Positions 20,199-31,789 are shown, counted from the stretch's first letter. The stretch is 35,962 bases of DNA from Nemertoderma westbladi (GCA_032718475.1 JAUCBJ010003693.1:1-35962); one strand, 5' to 3'. Translations and numbers: made by a program. Notes: generated from the sequence alone by a model not told the origin.

Positions 20199-20845
20199 GT
20201 TTGTGATACTCTATTAATAATAAACAAGTATGGTTTGTTCATAGTATGTGAGTGAATATATGTTTCATATTTCATTGGCTGGACCCCACCCCTTCAAATA
20301 TGTCAACAATTATTAATGAGATTTCATGAAATTGAGATTTGAGAAAATCCCGCATTTAGTAAATAAATATTTTGGGTAGATAACATTTTTGTCATCAATA
20401 ATCCGATTGAAGCCCAACTTTCATTATTGAGGATTTTCCTAAAAGAGACCATTACACCGGCAGATCATGACTTTATATGTAAAAGCAATATATTAGATCC
20501 CTCTGGGGTGTGTTCCTGAACTTTTTACTCCTATTATTACAATTGGAACAGCCCCAGTTTCAAGTTGTAAAGTGTGCATCAACATCAATTTATAAATTCT
20601 TGGTTGTATTTTAATATATTTAGAAAACAATTCCGCAATTACAATGGGTGTATTACTTTATACATGTATTATTAACTTACAGCCAAAAATTTATTCAATA
20701 TATTCCTGAACTCAATAGACAGTAGATACTTTGGTCATGATATCACTCCAGTGGATTATTCAGACTTATTGTTAATAGGTAGACCCCAGGGGTTCTTCGT
20801 ACATATTATATATTGTAATAACTATTTACATATTTGTATGTAATG
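20199..20845 (+). other. Start of intron A2-B2, filler
   Basis: AT-rich, no ORF over 60 codons and no element recognised. Confidence 0.6.
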
Positions 20846-21400
20846 TAGCACTTTACAGTGTGGTGATATGAGTGCTTTGTTCCACGAACAAACGTAGTGA
20901 GTGAGTGGAAATATAGCCACGAGGATCAGAACACTGTAAAGTACTTTGCAACATGTATGTACGTAGTTTTATTCCAAAATTGTAACATTACGAAATGATT
21001 GTATATATATTATAAGTGATAGAAACTGCACAAATTAAATTAGTTCCTGTATAAATAAATGTAAAAATGACATAAATTATATTATAAAAAAGTTAGCTTA
21101 TATTTATGGTGGCGTTTGGAGTCATGTTAATAGTTTATAGCTACTGGTTATTAATAGCTACCGGTAGGTAATGCAGTATTATTAGTAATAATAAATACCA
21201 ACTATTGTTTATTAGGTAACCATGACGGCGTGACTGTACAGTCACGCTGTCAGGACATTACATAATAATAATACACCAATACAGTACTAATTGTACAGGC
21301 CAATACAATACTGTAATGTCCCTGTAATGTTGTAAAGTGCTAAATAACAACTCGCTGTTAATACTAATGGCATTGAGTAATGTTACAATTTTGGAATAAA
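20846..21400. mobile_element. MITE-like element with 24-bp perfect terminal inverted repeats
   Basis: The sequence at 20968-20991 (starts TTTATTCCAAAATTGTAACA) is repeated in reverse complement at 21377-21400, 24 of 24 bases. A second, outer pair, TAGCACTTTACA (20848-20859) and TGTAAAGTGCTA (21333-21344), overlaps it, and a local hairpin (gcactttacagtgt with acactgtaaagt) lies at 20850-20944. No transposase. No clear target duplication next to the 24-bp repeats. Confidence 0.65.
21228..21247. repeat. 20-bp perfect palindrome
   Basis: GCGTGACTGTACAGTCACGC is fully self-complementary. It lies inside the TIR element at 20968-21400. Confidence 0.9.
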
Positions 21401-21829
21401 GAGTATTGCCTCGCCCTCGAGGGTTGAAATTGTGAAATACAATAAAGAGATGGTTTTGGTTTTATGTATGATGTTGTTGGTGAATGATGCCACTGTCATT
21501 CTTTTTCCTCAATGTTTAAGTTCCATATAAGTGTTATTGCTATTGATGACTAATTTCTAGAATACCTTAATATAATCACCAGTATAATTGAATTTGCTAC
21601 TACCCCTAACTGTATAGTGGATGGTCTCTGATTTCCAGATTCTCTTCTTCATAAATTATCTGATTTCCAGAATTGAATGTAGAATACGAATATAATATTA
21701 TCAGTTCTAACTGATAATATAAGGAAATAGATACTGGATAGTTATAACTGAAATATTATTACTAATATTATTACTGAAATACTGAAACTGCAAGAACTGC
21801 AAATTACTGCACTGTCAGACTGTGAACTG

Positions 21830-23217
21830 TTGCGTATGCCTACCATTAACCCTGGTGGGGGCGTTCCTGCTAACCCCATACTGCAGGGTGTGCTTTCCAC
21901 ACCTTGGAATGATATTGAGAATGAAGCGGCTATGGATACTGCATCCTCCCAGTCGCAAATGGGACCGGCCCGTGGACAGTTAACTATCGCTAGTGTCGGT
22001 AACGGTATTTCTACTGCTGCTACTCTAGTTCAATGTACATCGTCACAGACAGATGAAGTCTCAGTAGAAGTTTTGGTGAAGAATTTCCTCGCTGAGGAGA
22101 TATATTCAGCTAAACTTTTGTTATTTTGTTTTATTGGTTGCGATTCCGAATGCATTAATCGGAAGGATACGCGGAAGGATACGAAGGACAGATCCGCTGC
22201 AGTTGCTAATACGCGGGATTTGCTAGAAAAATACCACGAACTAGATGTCTCAGGTAAATTACCAATTATCGTTGTAGAGGCGTTGGAGGTTCTACAGTTA
22301 CCTACTGTAGCGGTTTACCTACCGGTAACGGTAAGTCTTCTCTATCTAATGATATCGATATCACAGAGAGAATTGCCACGGTCGATAGGAAATTGGACGA
22401 CCTTCAGAAATCTCTGATTGATCGATTTAAGAAAATGGAGTCTCAGATTCAGACTCAGGCGAACCCGGCACCGGTACTCGGCACATCGCATCATAATGCA
22501 GGTATCCCTCCTCCTTCGCTACTGCCGCTAGGTTCGCGCTCGCCATTGGCTATGAACCCTCCATTGGCCAATCGTTCTTTTCGCGAAGTTGTATCCGGTA
22601 CAGGTACTACATCCAGCCGTGTTTCACCGAGACTTGCAAGGAGATCTTTACCAGACTGGGGCGGTATCCGCGGTGGATCACCTTTTCAAGGGGAAGTTTC
22701 CGCTACCGGTACTGATGGAAGCAATCGGGGGAGGGAGCCAGGCAGTGCTAAACGTCCGAGACACTCACCATCTGCTATGGAGACAGTAGGTGCTGCATCG
22801 CAGTCGTATCCACAGGTCGACGAAGATGGGTTTCAATTCCCCAAGCCGCGTCGTTCTCGTCCTAAATTTATCGTTGGGATAGGAAGATCCGGGACCTCTC
22901 AGAGTAATGGATCTACTAGTAAATCGTTCAAGTCAAAAGCTGCCCCAGCCGAAGTCTTTATATTCAGGATGGATATAGCAACTACTCCACAAGATATTGT
23001 AGATGATTTAGCCGCCAGCAACATTATCACTCCGCTGAAATGCGTTACGAAGATATCGAATGCGGACTCCAAGAATGCTAGCTTCAGGGTTTCTATCCCC
23101 AGCAATCTCATTGAGTCTGCTCTAGATCCGGCTGTCTGGCCTCCAGGGGCCTGTGTTCGTAAGTGGATCTACTATTCAAAGAGGAGGAATGAAGATGCCT
23201 ATGGACCCGCTCGGTAA
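21830..23217 (+). pseudogene. LINE-E ORF1 (frameshifted near 22250-22390)
   Basis: Two frames cover it: 21830-22417 (starts MRMPTINPGGGVPA) and 22393-23217. The second frame continues upstream to about 22254, so a frame change lies between 22250 and 22390. The middle holds a short coiled coil (IATVDRKLDDLQKSLIDRF), then a Pro/Ser/Gly-rich linker, then a compact C-terminal fold from about 22940 (AEVFIFRMDIATTPQDIVDD then LAASNIITPLKCV, ending PPGACVRKW). That C-terminal fold has the pattern of the RRM-like domain in ORF1 proteins of CR1/L2-like elements, thought to bind the element RNA. No zinc knuckle. Confidence 0.65.
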
Positions 23218-25529
23218 ACCGAAACTTGCACAATGGCCTTGGACTCTGGTCAATCCCAAAATGGTAGTGAGTTTAATATTATATCTTATAACAGCAGAGT
23301 TTTCTCCAGCGACAAAGCTGAATTCGCCAAGTTTTTAGCTACCAGTGCTGATATTTTCTGTATTCAAGAACACTTTGTACTTAAGGATAATGCAAATTAC
23401 TTAAAATGGTTGTTTAAGCAGGATTTTAATTGTCATTTTCTACCCGCTTACTATGCTGATAACAATGCAACTGGTCAATCCGGTAGGCCAATTGCAGGTT
23501 TGTGCTTTTTAATTCGGAAATCGATATCAAAATACGTAATTAATATAGAAACTAATAATAGGCGGTTTCAAGCTATTAAACTTTCATTCCCAAATTGTAG
23601 GGATAAGCTTCTGTTTAACTGTTATTTTCCTGTTGATACAAAGCATGTTGATACGGTTTCCGATGAATTTCTAACTATGTGCAATGATATTACAGACATT
23701 ATTAGAGTCTCAGATACAAGTAATGTAATTTTAACGGGAGACTTCAATGCGGACTTTGCACGCCAAACAGCACATGTAAATCTGCTGCGTAACTTAGTTC
23801 GAGATTATAATTTAAATGTGGCATGGGATAAGTATGATGTTGATTACACGTATTTATATGAGACTGATAATACTATCTCAATATCGACATTGGACCATTT
23901 TTTGGTCTCAGATACCGTTTTAGATGCGAGTTTTGAGGCCGGCGTTGTCCATTCCGGTGCCAACCTTTCAGACCATAGCCCGGTATATTTTAAGTTTAAT
24001 GTTAATTTACTTGTTGATAACACGGTTCCGAGAAATGTTCGGGCGAAACCGAATTTCTCTCGTGCTAACAGTGATCAGCAGGATTTATTTAAGCAGACAT
24101 TGAGTAACCGGTTAAGTAGTCTTAATTTGCATTGTAATTCATGCAGTAATGTTTTGTGTGTAAACCCCTTACATATATCTAATATTGATGAGTATGCTAA
24201 TGATATTGTTAATGCTTTAAATGAAGCCGCTGGAGTTTTGCCACAAGCCGGTGGGTCAAATGACCATGCGAATGCAAATTTTACATTACCGGGCTGGAAC
24301 GAACACATTCGGCCTTTCCGTGAAGAAGCCATTTTTTGGCATAGCGTTTGGGTCTCTGCTGGACGTCCGAATGCTTCGGTAGGCAACTTATTCCACATGC
24401 GGCGTTCATCTAGAGCGCAGTACCAGTATGCTGTTCGGCGTTTACAACGCCAGGTGGATACAATAAATAAAGATAAATTGTTACATGCGTGTCTTAACGA
24501 TCCCAGTTCTAATTTATTTTCAATAATTAATAAATTGCATGGTATTAATTCTAATAATTGTAGTTCTAATGTAGATGGGGTTACTGATAATGTTGATATT
24601 GCGAATCATTTTGCTTCGATTTATACGAATTTATTTAACCAGGGTTATGAGTCAGATACTTCATCCATTGAATATAAAATTAATGAAGTGTTACATAATT
24701 ATAGTAGGAATGAACGCGATATTAGTACGCCACACTTAGTATCATTAGCTCTGAATAAGCTAAAGGTTGCTAAATCTGATGTAGAATCCGATTTTAATTC
24801 GGACTGCTTAAAGAATGCTAACTCTGATTTGGCTATACATCTTTCATGTTTATTTAACTCATTTTTGTTGCATGGTTATGTACCATTATTTTTATTGAAA
24901 TTTGCTTTGGTACCTTTAATTAAAGATAAGTTAGGGAGTATTTCAAATTCAGCCAATTACCGTGCTATTGCGATTTCATCACTATTAGTTAAAGTATTCG
25001 AATGGGTAATGTTATTGTCACAAGGTGATGCATTCGATCTTGATGAATTGCAATTTGGCTTTCAGCGTAACTCGAGTACCTCCATGTGTACTTGGGCTGC
25101 TAAGGAAACAATTGCATTTTATCATAGATTTTCCATCCCCGTTTTTGGATGCTTATTAGATTTAACTAAGGCATTTGATATGATTGAATGGAAGTCGTTA
25201 TTCCTAGAACTTTTCAATAAAGGGTTTTCTCCGTTGTTTTTGCGTACATTATTATTTATGTATAATGGTCAATGTTGTTTTGTCAAGTGGGGTTCAACAT
25301 GTTCTAGAACTTTCAGTATTGGGAATGGTGTCAAACAAGGTTCAGTGGCTTCGCCGATTTTGTTTTGTGTTATTATAAACAAATTAATTATTAAACTTAG
25401 AGCCAGTGGCTTTGGTTGTCACATTTCGTCCAGATTTGTAGGTGTGTTCGTATACGCTGACGATATTTTCTTAGTGTGCCCGTCAATTAACCCTATTAGT
25501 ACCGGGCTATAAAATGCTGTACAAATACC

Positions 25530-25562
25530 GGGGGGGGTCATATTGACCCCCCCCCCCCCCCC
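25530..25562. repeat. G-run / GGTCATATTGACC / C-run palindrome, left copy
   Basis: G(8)TCA-TAT-TGA then C(16). The core 25536-25548 is a GGTCA inverted repeat with 3-base spacer. Run lengths may be unreliable. Confidence 0.85.
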
Positions 25563-25910
25563 TCTAATTCAAAATTTGGTGCTGGCACCAAAAATTGGCA
25601 CCCCCCGAAAAAAACAAGTTTGAAATTTCTAAATAAATTTACATGAATTCCATCCAATTGCTAACACCAAAAAACCGGTGTAAATCAAAAATAGAGATGT
25701 TACAATTAATATTTAATGAAATGTAATTTTCAAAAAACGTCTCAAAAAAAGTGCCAAAAGTAGGGTTAAAAAATGGTGCTATAACTCGAAAACTACTCAA
25801 TATTTTTGAAAACAGTTTTCACTACTAGGAAGACAATCGATTTTTAGGAAAAGTCATAAAATTTCAGATTCCCAACTGCGTTTGTTTCAGAATTATAATA
25901 AAAAACCACG

Positions 25911-25940
25911 GGGGGGGGGTCATATTGACCCCCCCCCCCG
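25911..25940. repeat. G-run / GGTCATATTGACC / C-run palindrome, right copy
   Basis: The same core at 25918-25930, near the right terminus of the MITE. Confidence 0.85.
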
Positions 25941-27112
25941 GGTTTAATAGGGTTAAAGGGTTGCAACATATGTTAAATATATGTATCACGTTTGCTGATG
26001 AACTTCATATGTTGTTTAGTACCAACCATGACGCGGTTAAAAGTAAATCTAAGTGCATCCCTTTTGATTTCAGTTGGAATGTCCCAGTAGCTACTGTTCG
26101 TATTCGTAACATTCTTTTACCATGGGTTAAAGAAGCGACACATTTGGGAAACATTTTTGATTTTGAGGGCAAATTCTATAAAGATATTTTAAGTAAAAGA
26201 GGTAAATTTATAGGTAAATTGAATTGTATTAGACGTGAATTTAGCTTTGCTCATCCACACAGTATCTGTAAAATTCAGCGCATTTTTGCTACAAGTTTCT
26301 ACGGTAGTAATCTATGGGATATTTGGAGTGATAGTTGTCATAAGCTGATTACTAGTTGGAATATTAACTTTCGTTTAACCTGGAAATTATCTTACAATAC
26401 ACACAGATTTTTTGTTGAGGGGCTTTCAGATTTTCCGTATCCTATGACGATGCTATGCAGCCGCTTTGTTAATTTTGCCACATCAATTTCTAATTGCGCA
26501 AAACCTAGTATTCGTTTTCTTGCAAATCTTACATTATACGACTGTAGGTCGATTAGTGGTACGAATCTTAAGCGTATCGCCAATAAATGTAATGTAGCTA
26601 GCTATTCATTGTGTGACAGCGAAAATGTGCAAAAAAATTTCTTGGTTTGTAAATATTCTAATTTACCATATATTAACCTTTGTCGTGAATTGGTCAATTG
26701 TAAACATGGGGAGGACGATTTATTCGTACCAGGTTTCTCCACAGAGGAACTTAATGATATTTTAAATTATATATGTGCTTCGTAACCTTTAGAAATAATA
26801 CCGAAATTATAATTTAAATAGGATTTTTCAATTTTTCATATGTGATACGACGATTGTAAATGTATATCGATTTGATCTAATTTGTAATTATTGTAAACAC
26901 TTTGTAATTATTTACTAGTTGAACTAGGCGATCGTTATATTGATATTTAGTTGTACTATGTAATTAGCATTATATATATATTCAATATTGTACTACAGTA
27001 GTTAGTTAGGCTCATATTCATATTCTTGTGCATTTCCACTATGTATGCTGCACTATTAGTTGATGTAATGCAATTTAATATGTACAAAATAAATAAATAA
27101 ATAAATAAATAA

Positions 27113-27794
27113 GTCAAACAGTACCACAACTTAGGAAAGGAAAGGAATTTCCAGTAGGAATATATAATCGGATACTGGTAGAACTGGTGCTGGTGGTACG
27201 GTACATCCAGGTAGACGATACGGTAGAGCCTACTACTGTATGTAATCTCCCACCACCTATATATACACATATAAACTCCATTATACTCCATGCCCTTCTC
27301 ACTTTTAGTTCACTTCTAGTTAAGTATTTTATCCGAGATTTTTAAGTATTTCACAAAAGTTAACAATTTAAAAACCTCCAATTCTTCAATTCAATAAGGT
27401 AGCTAGCTTTGACATCTTGGAGTAGGATGAACAAACAGTTCCTTTCTTGTCCCAATTTCCTGTATTACAGTTTTGAATCCGAACCCCTGTCCTTGCCAGT
27501 AACACATCCAACTGAAGAGCTCCTCGATTATGAAGCTTTGTAGCACGCTCCCAGACTTGCAACACTTGAAACTTCTGTCTGCTGCATTCAGGTCATCTTC
27601 CAGTATCCTTTTGTAATACACTTTTGGTAGAAACTTTCTTGTAGGGTGTCCAGTCTACTGTCCATATCTACATTGTGAACGACTGATTCCATATTTGCCC
27701 TTTCCATAAAGATTTAAATTATATTCAATTATTAACTTTTGCTATAGGTAAATATGTATAACAATACTGTAACTTGCACAAAAGTTAACAATCA
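27113..27794. other. Unassigned stretch downstream of LINE-E
   Basis: No supported gene. The minus-strand frame at 27403-27621 reads YKRILEDDLNAADRSFKCCK with a few Cys but has no recognisable family and is probably a decayed repeat. Confidence 0.5.
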
Positions 27795-28640
27795 TTAACA
27801 TCCATCACCAGAGAATGTGGTCAGTACCGATCTGCAAGGTTGAAACCCCTCAGACTGCACCCCTCTCCAAACCCAAGAGCCGAACAGCGAGTTCGAGCGA
27901 AGTAGCGTGAACTGCAGGTGCCTCTGGACACTGCCTAGAATGCAGGCAAGGTGGCATTCGCACTTCCCCTGCTGCTGAGCCACAAGGGTCTCAGTGAGGT
28001 GGTGGATTAGGATATCCAGCCTCCTTGCACCACATACCATCATTGGTGGTTCTGACGAGGGGAGTGAAGGAGATCCTTCGATCCTCGCACACTGTGCTGT
28101 AGTGGACCTGCTTTGCAAAAACTCGCTGCTCTAGGACAGTGTCCATGCACTGGGTAACCTATGAGGGAGCATCGGCGTTTACAACTGCAATGTCGAATGA
28201 CGCCTCCCTCTGTTTGGCCCATACTCCCCTTTCAAGCAGGTCTGCCCTCATCCCTCCTCCCTCATGACCACTTCTGTCCAGGTAGCCAGTGCACAGCATA
28301 ACCTCATGCTGTACACATGACCCTCCGAAAGCAGAGGCAATAAGGCAATAAGACATCCCTCCTTAGCATGAACCCTCTACATCAAGGGGTCCCAAATCCC
28401 TATTTGGACAGGAGGAGAAAACCAACTCCTTGTTGACTGTTCCAGGAGAAGTCCCAAAGAGAGCTGGAATGAAACTGGTCACTAGTTCTGAGCGGATCGG
28501 CACTATATCCTCTTCCTTAGTATCTTCTTAGTATCAAGACCACACAGAGAAGGAAGTCTCACTCCGCCTGGATGCAGCAGGTCATAACAGTCTGTGCGGT
28601 CTGAGGGTACTCCAACGCTACCTCTGATACACATCCAATA
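27795..28640 (-). pseudogene. LINE-F, reverse transcriptase C-terminal region, multiply frameshifted
   Basis: On the minus strand several frames give pieces in the expected order: EYPQTAQTVMTCCIQAE (about 28600), FIPALFGTSPGTVNKELVFS (about 28430), SAFGGSCVQHEVML, ADLLERGVWAKQREASFDIA then VVNADAPS, and MVCGARRLDILIHHLTETL with LQFTLLRSNSLFG. This is the region that follows RT in many animal ORF2-like proteins (pattern PQAAY...W, F(I/L)PAL(F/T)G, RGVW..Q..A.FD(I/V)RV...DA, and LRASN). At least three frame changes occur. Recognition is by remembered pattern, so the family name is tentative. No RT palm is present. Confidence 0.6.
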
Positions 28641-28716
28641 CTGTGCACCCACCCCATGACTTTCTCGGGTACATGTTCCCGAAGACCCTGGGAGAACTGG
28701 CACCACTCACATAGGA

Positions 28717-29285
28717 CCAGATGTCTGGGAAATACTAAATGAGATTGGGTCAACAGTGATCGGATCATAAAAGGGAGAACCACACGCTGAGATAGAACCC
28801 GAGACTCTCCCAGAGACAGAACCACTCACTGAAACAGAACTGGCACCACTCACAGAGGCAGAAACAGATGTCTGGGGAATACTAACTGAGATCGGGTTGA
28901 CAGTGATCGGATCATAAAATGGAGAACCACATGCTGATATAGAACTAGAACCACTCACTGAATCAGAACCCGCACCACTCACTGAAACATAACCGGTACC
29001 ACTCACAGAGGCAGAACCTGGGGGATACTAACTGCGATCGGGTCGAGAGTGATTGGATCATAAAACGGAGAACCAATGCTGAGATAGAACCAGAATCACT
29101 CACAGAACCAGAGCCACTCACTGAAACAGAAATTGTACCACTCATAGAGGCAGAACCAGATGTCTGGGGAATACTAACTGAGAACCGCTCAATAGTGATC
29201 AGATCATAAAATGGAGAACCACATGCTGAGATAGAACCAGAACCACTCACTGGGACAGATGCGGAACCACTTACAGAGGCAGAAT
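28717..29285 (-). repeat. Coding-like minisatellite, ~148-bp unit, 4 copies
   Basis: The unit begins cagatgtctggggaatacta on the plus strand at 28717, 28865, about 29013 and 29157. On the minus strand it reads Ser/Gly-rich, with ISACGSPFYDPITV and PISVSIPQTS followed by SVSGS repeats. Within the unit the block gaaccactcactgaaacag is itself doubled. Frame changes between units (three overlapping minus frames) mean it is not one clean protein now. Confidence 0.9.
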
Positions 29286-29292
29286 TTTGTGA

Positions 29293-30441
29293 CTATGAAG
29301 TATTTACAATAATCGGATGGAGAGTACTTTGCTTAGCAAAGTATTTATTAAAAATTTCAGCTTTATCCAGCATAGCCTTACTGCAGACATCGTCATCAGT
29401 TATTAAAAAAGATATGTTGGTTACTTTTCATCTACCTAAAATATTTTTTGCATAACTATACCAAGTTTTTTGACATACATTCGGTGAGCTATTGAGATTT
29501 GTGTGTGTCTTTTGTGGTGTTTATTTTTTGCTACTCTGACTGTCTCAGTAACAATGTTATGAAACCCCGCGGTGCCAAGAGCCTTCTTGTGTATGTTCTC
29601 TCATTGGTGGAGTAGTTTACGGATATCTGCAGTAAGCCATGTAGGGTCAGTGGCTCTACACTTAATAATTTTATTCGGTATAAAGAGTTTCATACCCTCA
29701 CTCATTGTCTCAGTTAGCTTCTCAGCTAAGATTGACGGATCAGTGGCTGTAGTGTCGTGCAGAAATGGATTCAAATTGTTCAAGATTAAGTTCCTAAAAC
29801 CAACCCAGTTTGCTCTGGAATACTGGTAAATGGTGCGGCTATATAAGGAAGAATATATATATAGAAGGCTGAAATCAGTGTCAATATCAATAAAAGTAGG
29901 CTGGTGGTCAGAAATACAATCGCCACTTTTATAAGTTAGCAATGGATGGGCGCCGAAGTTTAATACTAGAGACTTCGGAAATGCGAAAACCAAATCAAGA
30001 CAGGAATCTGATTCTGGTCTGGTAATGTCCGAGATGAGATGTTCCAGCCTTGTGGTTGCATTGCAGAAATACACTTAATAACATACGGTGTACGGTAACA
30101 ATTGGTGTTAAAATCACCGAAAAGAAATAATGCATCATATTTATTGGCAGATGTAATGCTACTCAGTTTATCTGATAAGTCACCCCAGTACATGGCCGAT
30201 GGAGATGGTGAGATGTATGCGCAGGCGAGAAGAAATTTTAGACCTTTAATAAAAATCTCAATGAAAATTATCTCGTTAGAATCCTCGAAATTAATTTCTT
30301 CTGTGTGGAATATTATTTTTAATTAATAGCCCGACACCGCCATAGCCGTCTGAGCGAGGTTTCCCATAAAAAAATATAACCTTGATCATTCAAAATAGAA
30401 CGATTATCACTAATTGTTTTAGCCGTGAGCCAAATTTCCCA
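29293..30441 (-). pseudogene. LINE-G, endonuclease domain and linker (Jockey/CR1-like)
   Basis: On the minus strand: WEIWLTAKTISDNRSILND (from 30441), GYIFYGKPRSDGYGGVGLLI, then after frame changes FIKGLKFLLACAYISPSP, YDALFLFGDFNTNC, LEHLISDITRPESDSCLDLV and SGDCISDHQPTFIDID, ending in the linker HKKALGTAGF and LDKAEIFNKYFAKQSTLHP. GDFN and SDH motifs of the endonuclease are present. Several frameshifts and stops. It runs directly into the minisatellite at 29285, where an RT domain would be expected. Confidence 0.75.
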
Positions 30442-31044
30442 TTATCTGTGCTGAGTCGCATATAAAAACCGAAATTTTGACACCAATTTAATATGTTTAA
30501 TCACTGTGGATGTGGAAACACCACCATGGCCACAATTATGTACTTCCTTCCATCCATCATGGTAATTTTTTGGTTGCACTAAAATAATATCTTCCTATAT
30601 ATGAGAATAAATCTGCTCCATTGACTCTCCTGATATTGTAGGGCATTCATCATGAATTCATGGTTTTCTCTTTGGCTTTCTTTATATTTTTCACATTGGT
30701 CACACACAACCTTTAATTAAATTAGCATTATTTAATATTTCTTAATATTAATATTATTTAAAATTTTAATAATTAACATTATTACCATGCCTGGCCAAAA
30801 TACACATTGCCGAGATCTACTCTTCTCCTTGGTGAGCTCTGTGTAGCAGCTACTTTGCATTTCAATATGTAATCAATACCATCTCAATATTGTCTTTTGA
30901 ACTATAAGTCACTGTTTCCTGATTGTCTGATTGAACATTATTATTATTTATAGTTAATTTCGTTTATAAATATTATTGATAACTTTATATTTTAAAATAA
31001 AATGAAAGACTCCTTGTTCAATTCACTTCAATCCATATTGGTAG
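30442..31044 (+). other. End of intron A2-B2, filler
   Basis: AT-rich, no supported gene. A minus-strand continuation of the LINE-G N-terminus may reach about 30490 (NFRFLYAT) but is unclear. Confidence 0.5.
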
Positions 31045-31204
31045 GGCTTAATGTTATGAAAATCGACTGTCATGGGCATATATGCAATGGATACCCAAAA
31101 GCTACTGCTGATGAATTCCCTGGAGCTCCTGATCAAATATTAGCTGCATACTGCAGCAAGTCATCTCACGTTCTTGATGCAAATGGCCAGGCCAAAGGAA
31201 GAAA
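31045..31204 (+). CDS. Hemopexin-like gene, exon B2
   Basis: The exon is 160 bases, the same as B1, with acceptor atattggtag and donor AA|GTTAGT. It enters with 2 bases and leaves with 2. It reads LNVMKIDCHGHICNGYPK then ATADEFPGAP then DQILAAYCSKSSHVLDANG then QAKGR. GYPKA..DEFPG.P..I.AAY is the hemopexin blade end and next blade start. 31 of 52 residues match exon B1. The Met at 31002 in the upstream intron is in frame only by chance, as the acceptor and phase place the start at 31045. The exon follows a 10.8-kb intron that holds a whole LINE. Confidence 0.85.
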
Positions 31205-31655
31205 GTTAGTTTTACACTGTATTCACATTTTAATATATATAATATCAGCTATTCATTTTGTTTCATTCTATGTGACATAATATCCATAATGTGATGAACT
31301 CCACTTTTAAGCTCAACTTTTTTTTTATTTTATAAATTACATGCTAAACCTAAACCTTGGTGCTCCCACCCAACTCTTATGGCTATGTGATGTTTATTAT
31401 CGGTTGTAATAATTATCAGTAGTATTTTATGCAACAAGATTTGCTTATTACAACAAGGTTTATGACAGGATGATAATAAATGCATGTAGTGCTGCAAAGG
31501 AGCAATTAAATTTTGGAAACAATTGGTTTCGGGGTTATATTGTAAATTATCGAGTCATGAAAAATATCGCGAGTAATAATGTTGTGAGTAAAAATATCGA
31601 TAATATTACGAGTTGTTAGCGGATCCATTCCGCTATGCATTTCCAACCATAAAAT

Positions 31656-31675
31656 GGGGGGGGGGGGGGGGGGGG
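31656..31675. repeat. Poly(G) run, 20 bases
   Basis: Homopolymer of G in the intron. Length may be uncertain. Confidence 0.9.
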
Positions 31676-31789
31676 ATTTACCATGTTGGCTATTAAGGTA
31701 TCCAATAGGGCATACCAGCAAAGGGATCATGCAAAGGGCAGTATATTTTCCTCTTTATATATTATTAACGGTCACTTGTATTTTAATTC

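Larger units (their letters stand above)
25491..25952. mobile_element. piggyBac-type MITE, 462 bp, with TTAA target-site duplication
   Basis: TTAA at 25487-25490 and again at 25953-25956. The element starts CCCTATTAGTACCGGG and ends with the reverse complement of CCCTATTAAACCCGGG (13 of 16 match). Termini beginning CCC next to a TTAA duplication are the hallmark of the piggyBac superfamily. The interior is non-coding. Each end carries GGTCATATTGACC flanked by runs of G and C. Confidence 0.85.
23233..26785 (+). pseudogene. LINE-E ORF2: endonuclease plus reverse transcriptase, split by a MITE
   Basis: The first Met is at 23233, 15 bases after ORF1. Residues about 14-255 are an EEP endonuclease with all expected motifs: IISYNSR, FCIQEH, LTGDFNAD (about 169), LDHFLV, and NLSDHSP (about 246). 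The RT follows: LIKDKLGSISNSANYRAIAI, LQFGFQRNSSTS, CLLDLTKAFDM (motif A), GNGVKQGSVASP (motif B), VYADDIFLV (motif C, residues 741-744). A 462-bp MITE enters at 25491 and the reading frame resumes at 25957 with KGLQHMLNICITFADELHML. Without the insert plus one TTAA the region is 3087 bases, an exact multiple of three with one terminal stop. No other break was seen. Confidence 0.85.
21830..27112 (+). mobile_element. LINE-E, nearly intact two-ORF non-LTR retrotransposon (CR1/L2-like group)
   Basis: ORF1 region 21830-23217, then 15 bases, then ORF2 from 23233 to 26785 with endonuclease and RT, then a 3' tail of taaa units (27087-27112). The true 5' end is uncertain; 5' sequence before 21830 has no landmark. 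The coding part is open apart from one frameshift in ORF1 and one MITE insertion in ORF2, which makes this the youngest-looking element in the window. Confidence 0.85.

Noticed and set aside
31002-31280. Start codon at 31002 as the beginning of a new gene
   Set aside because: The Met is in the intron before exon B2. The acceptor at 31043-31044 and the phase match to A2 explain the frame better.
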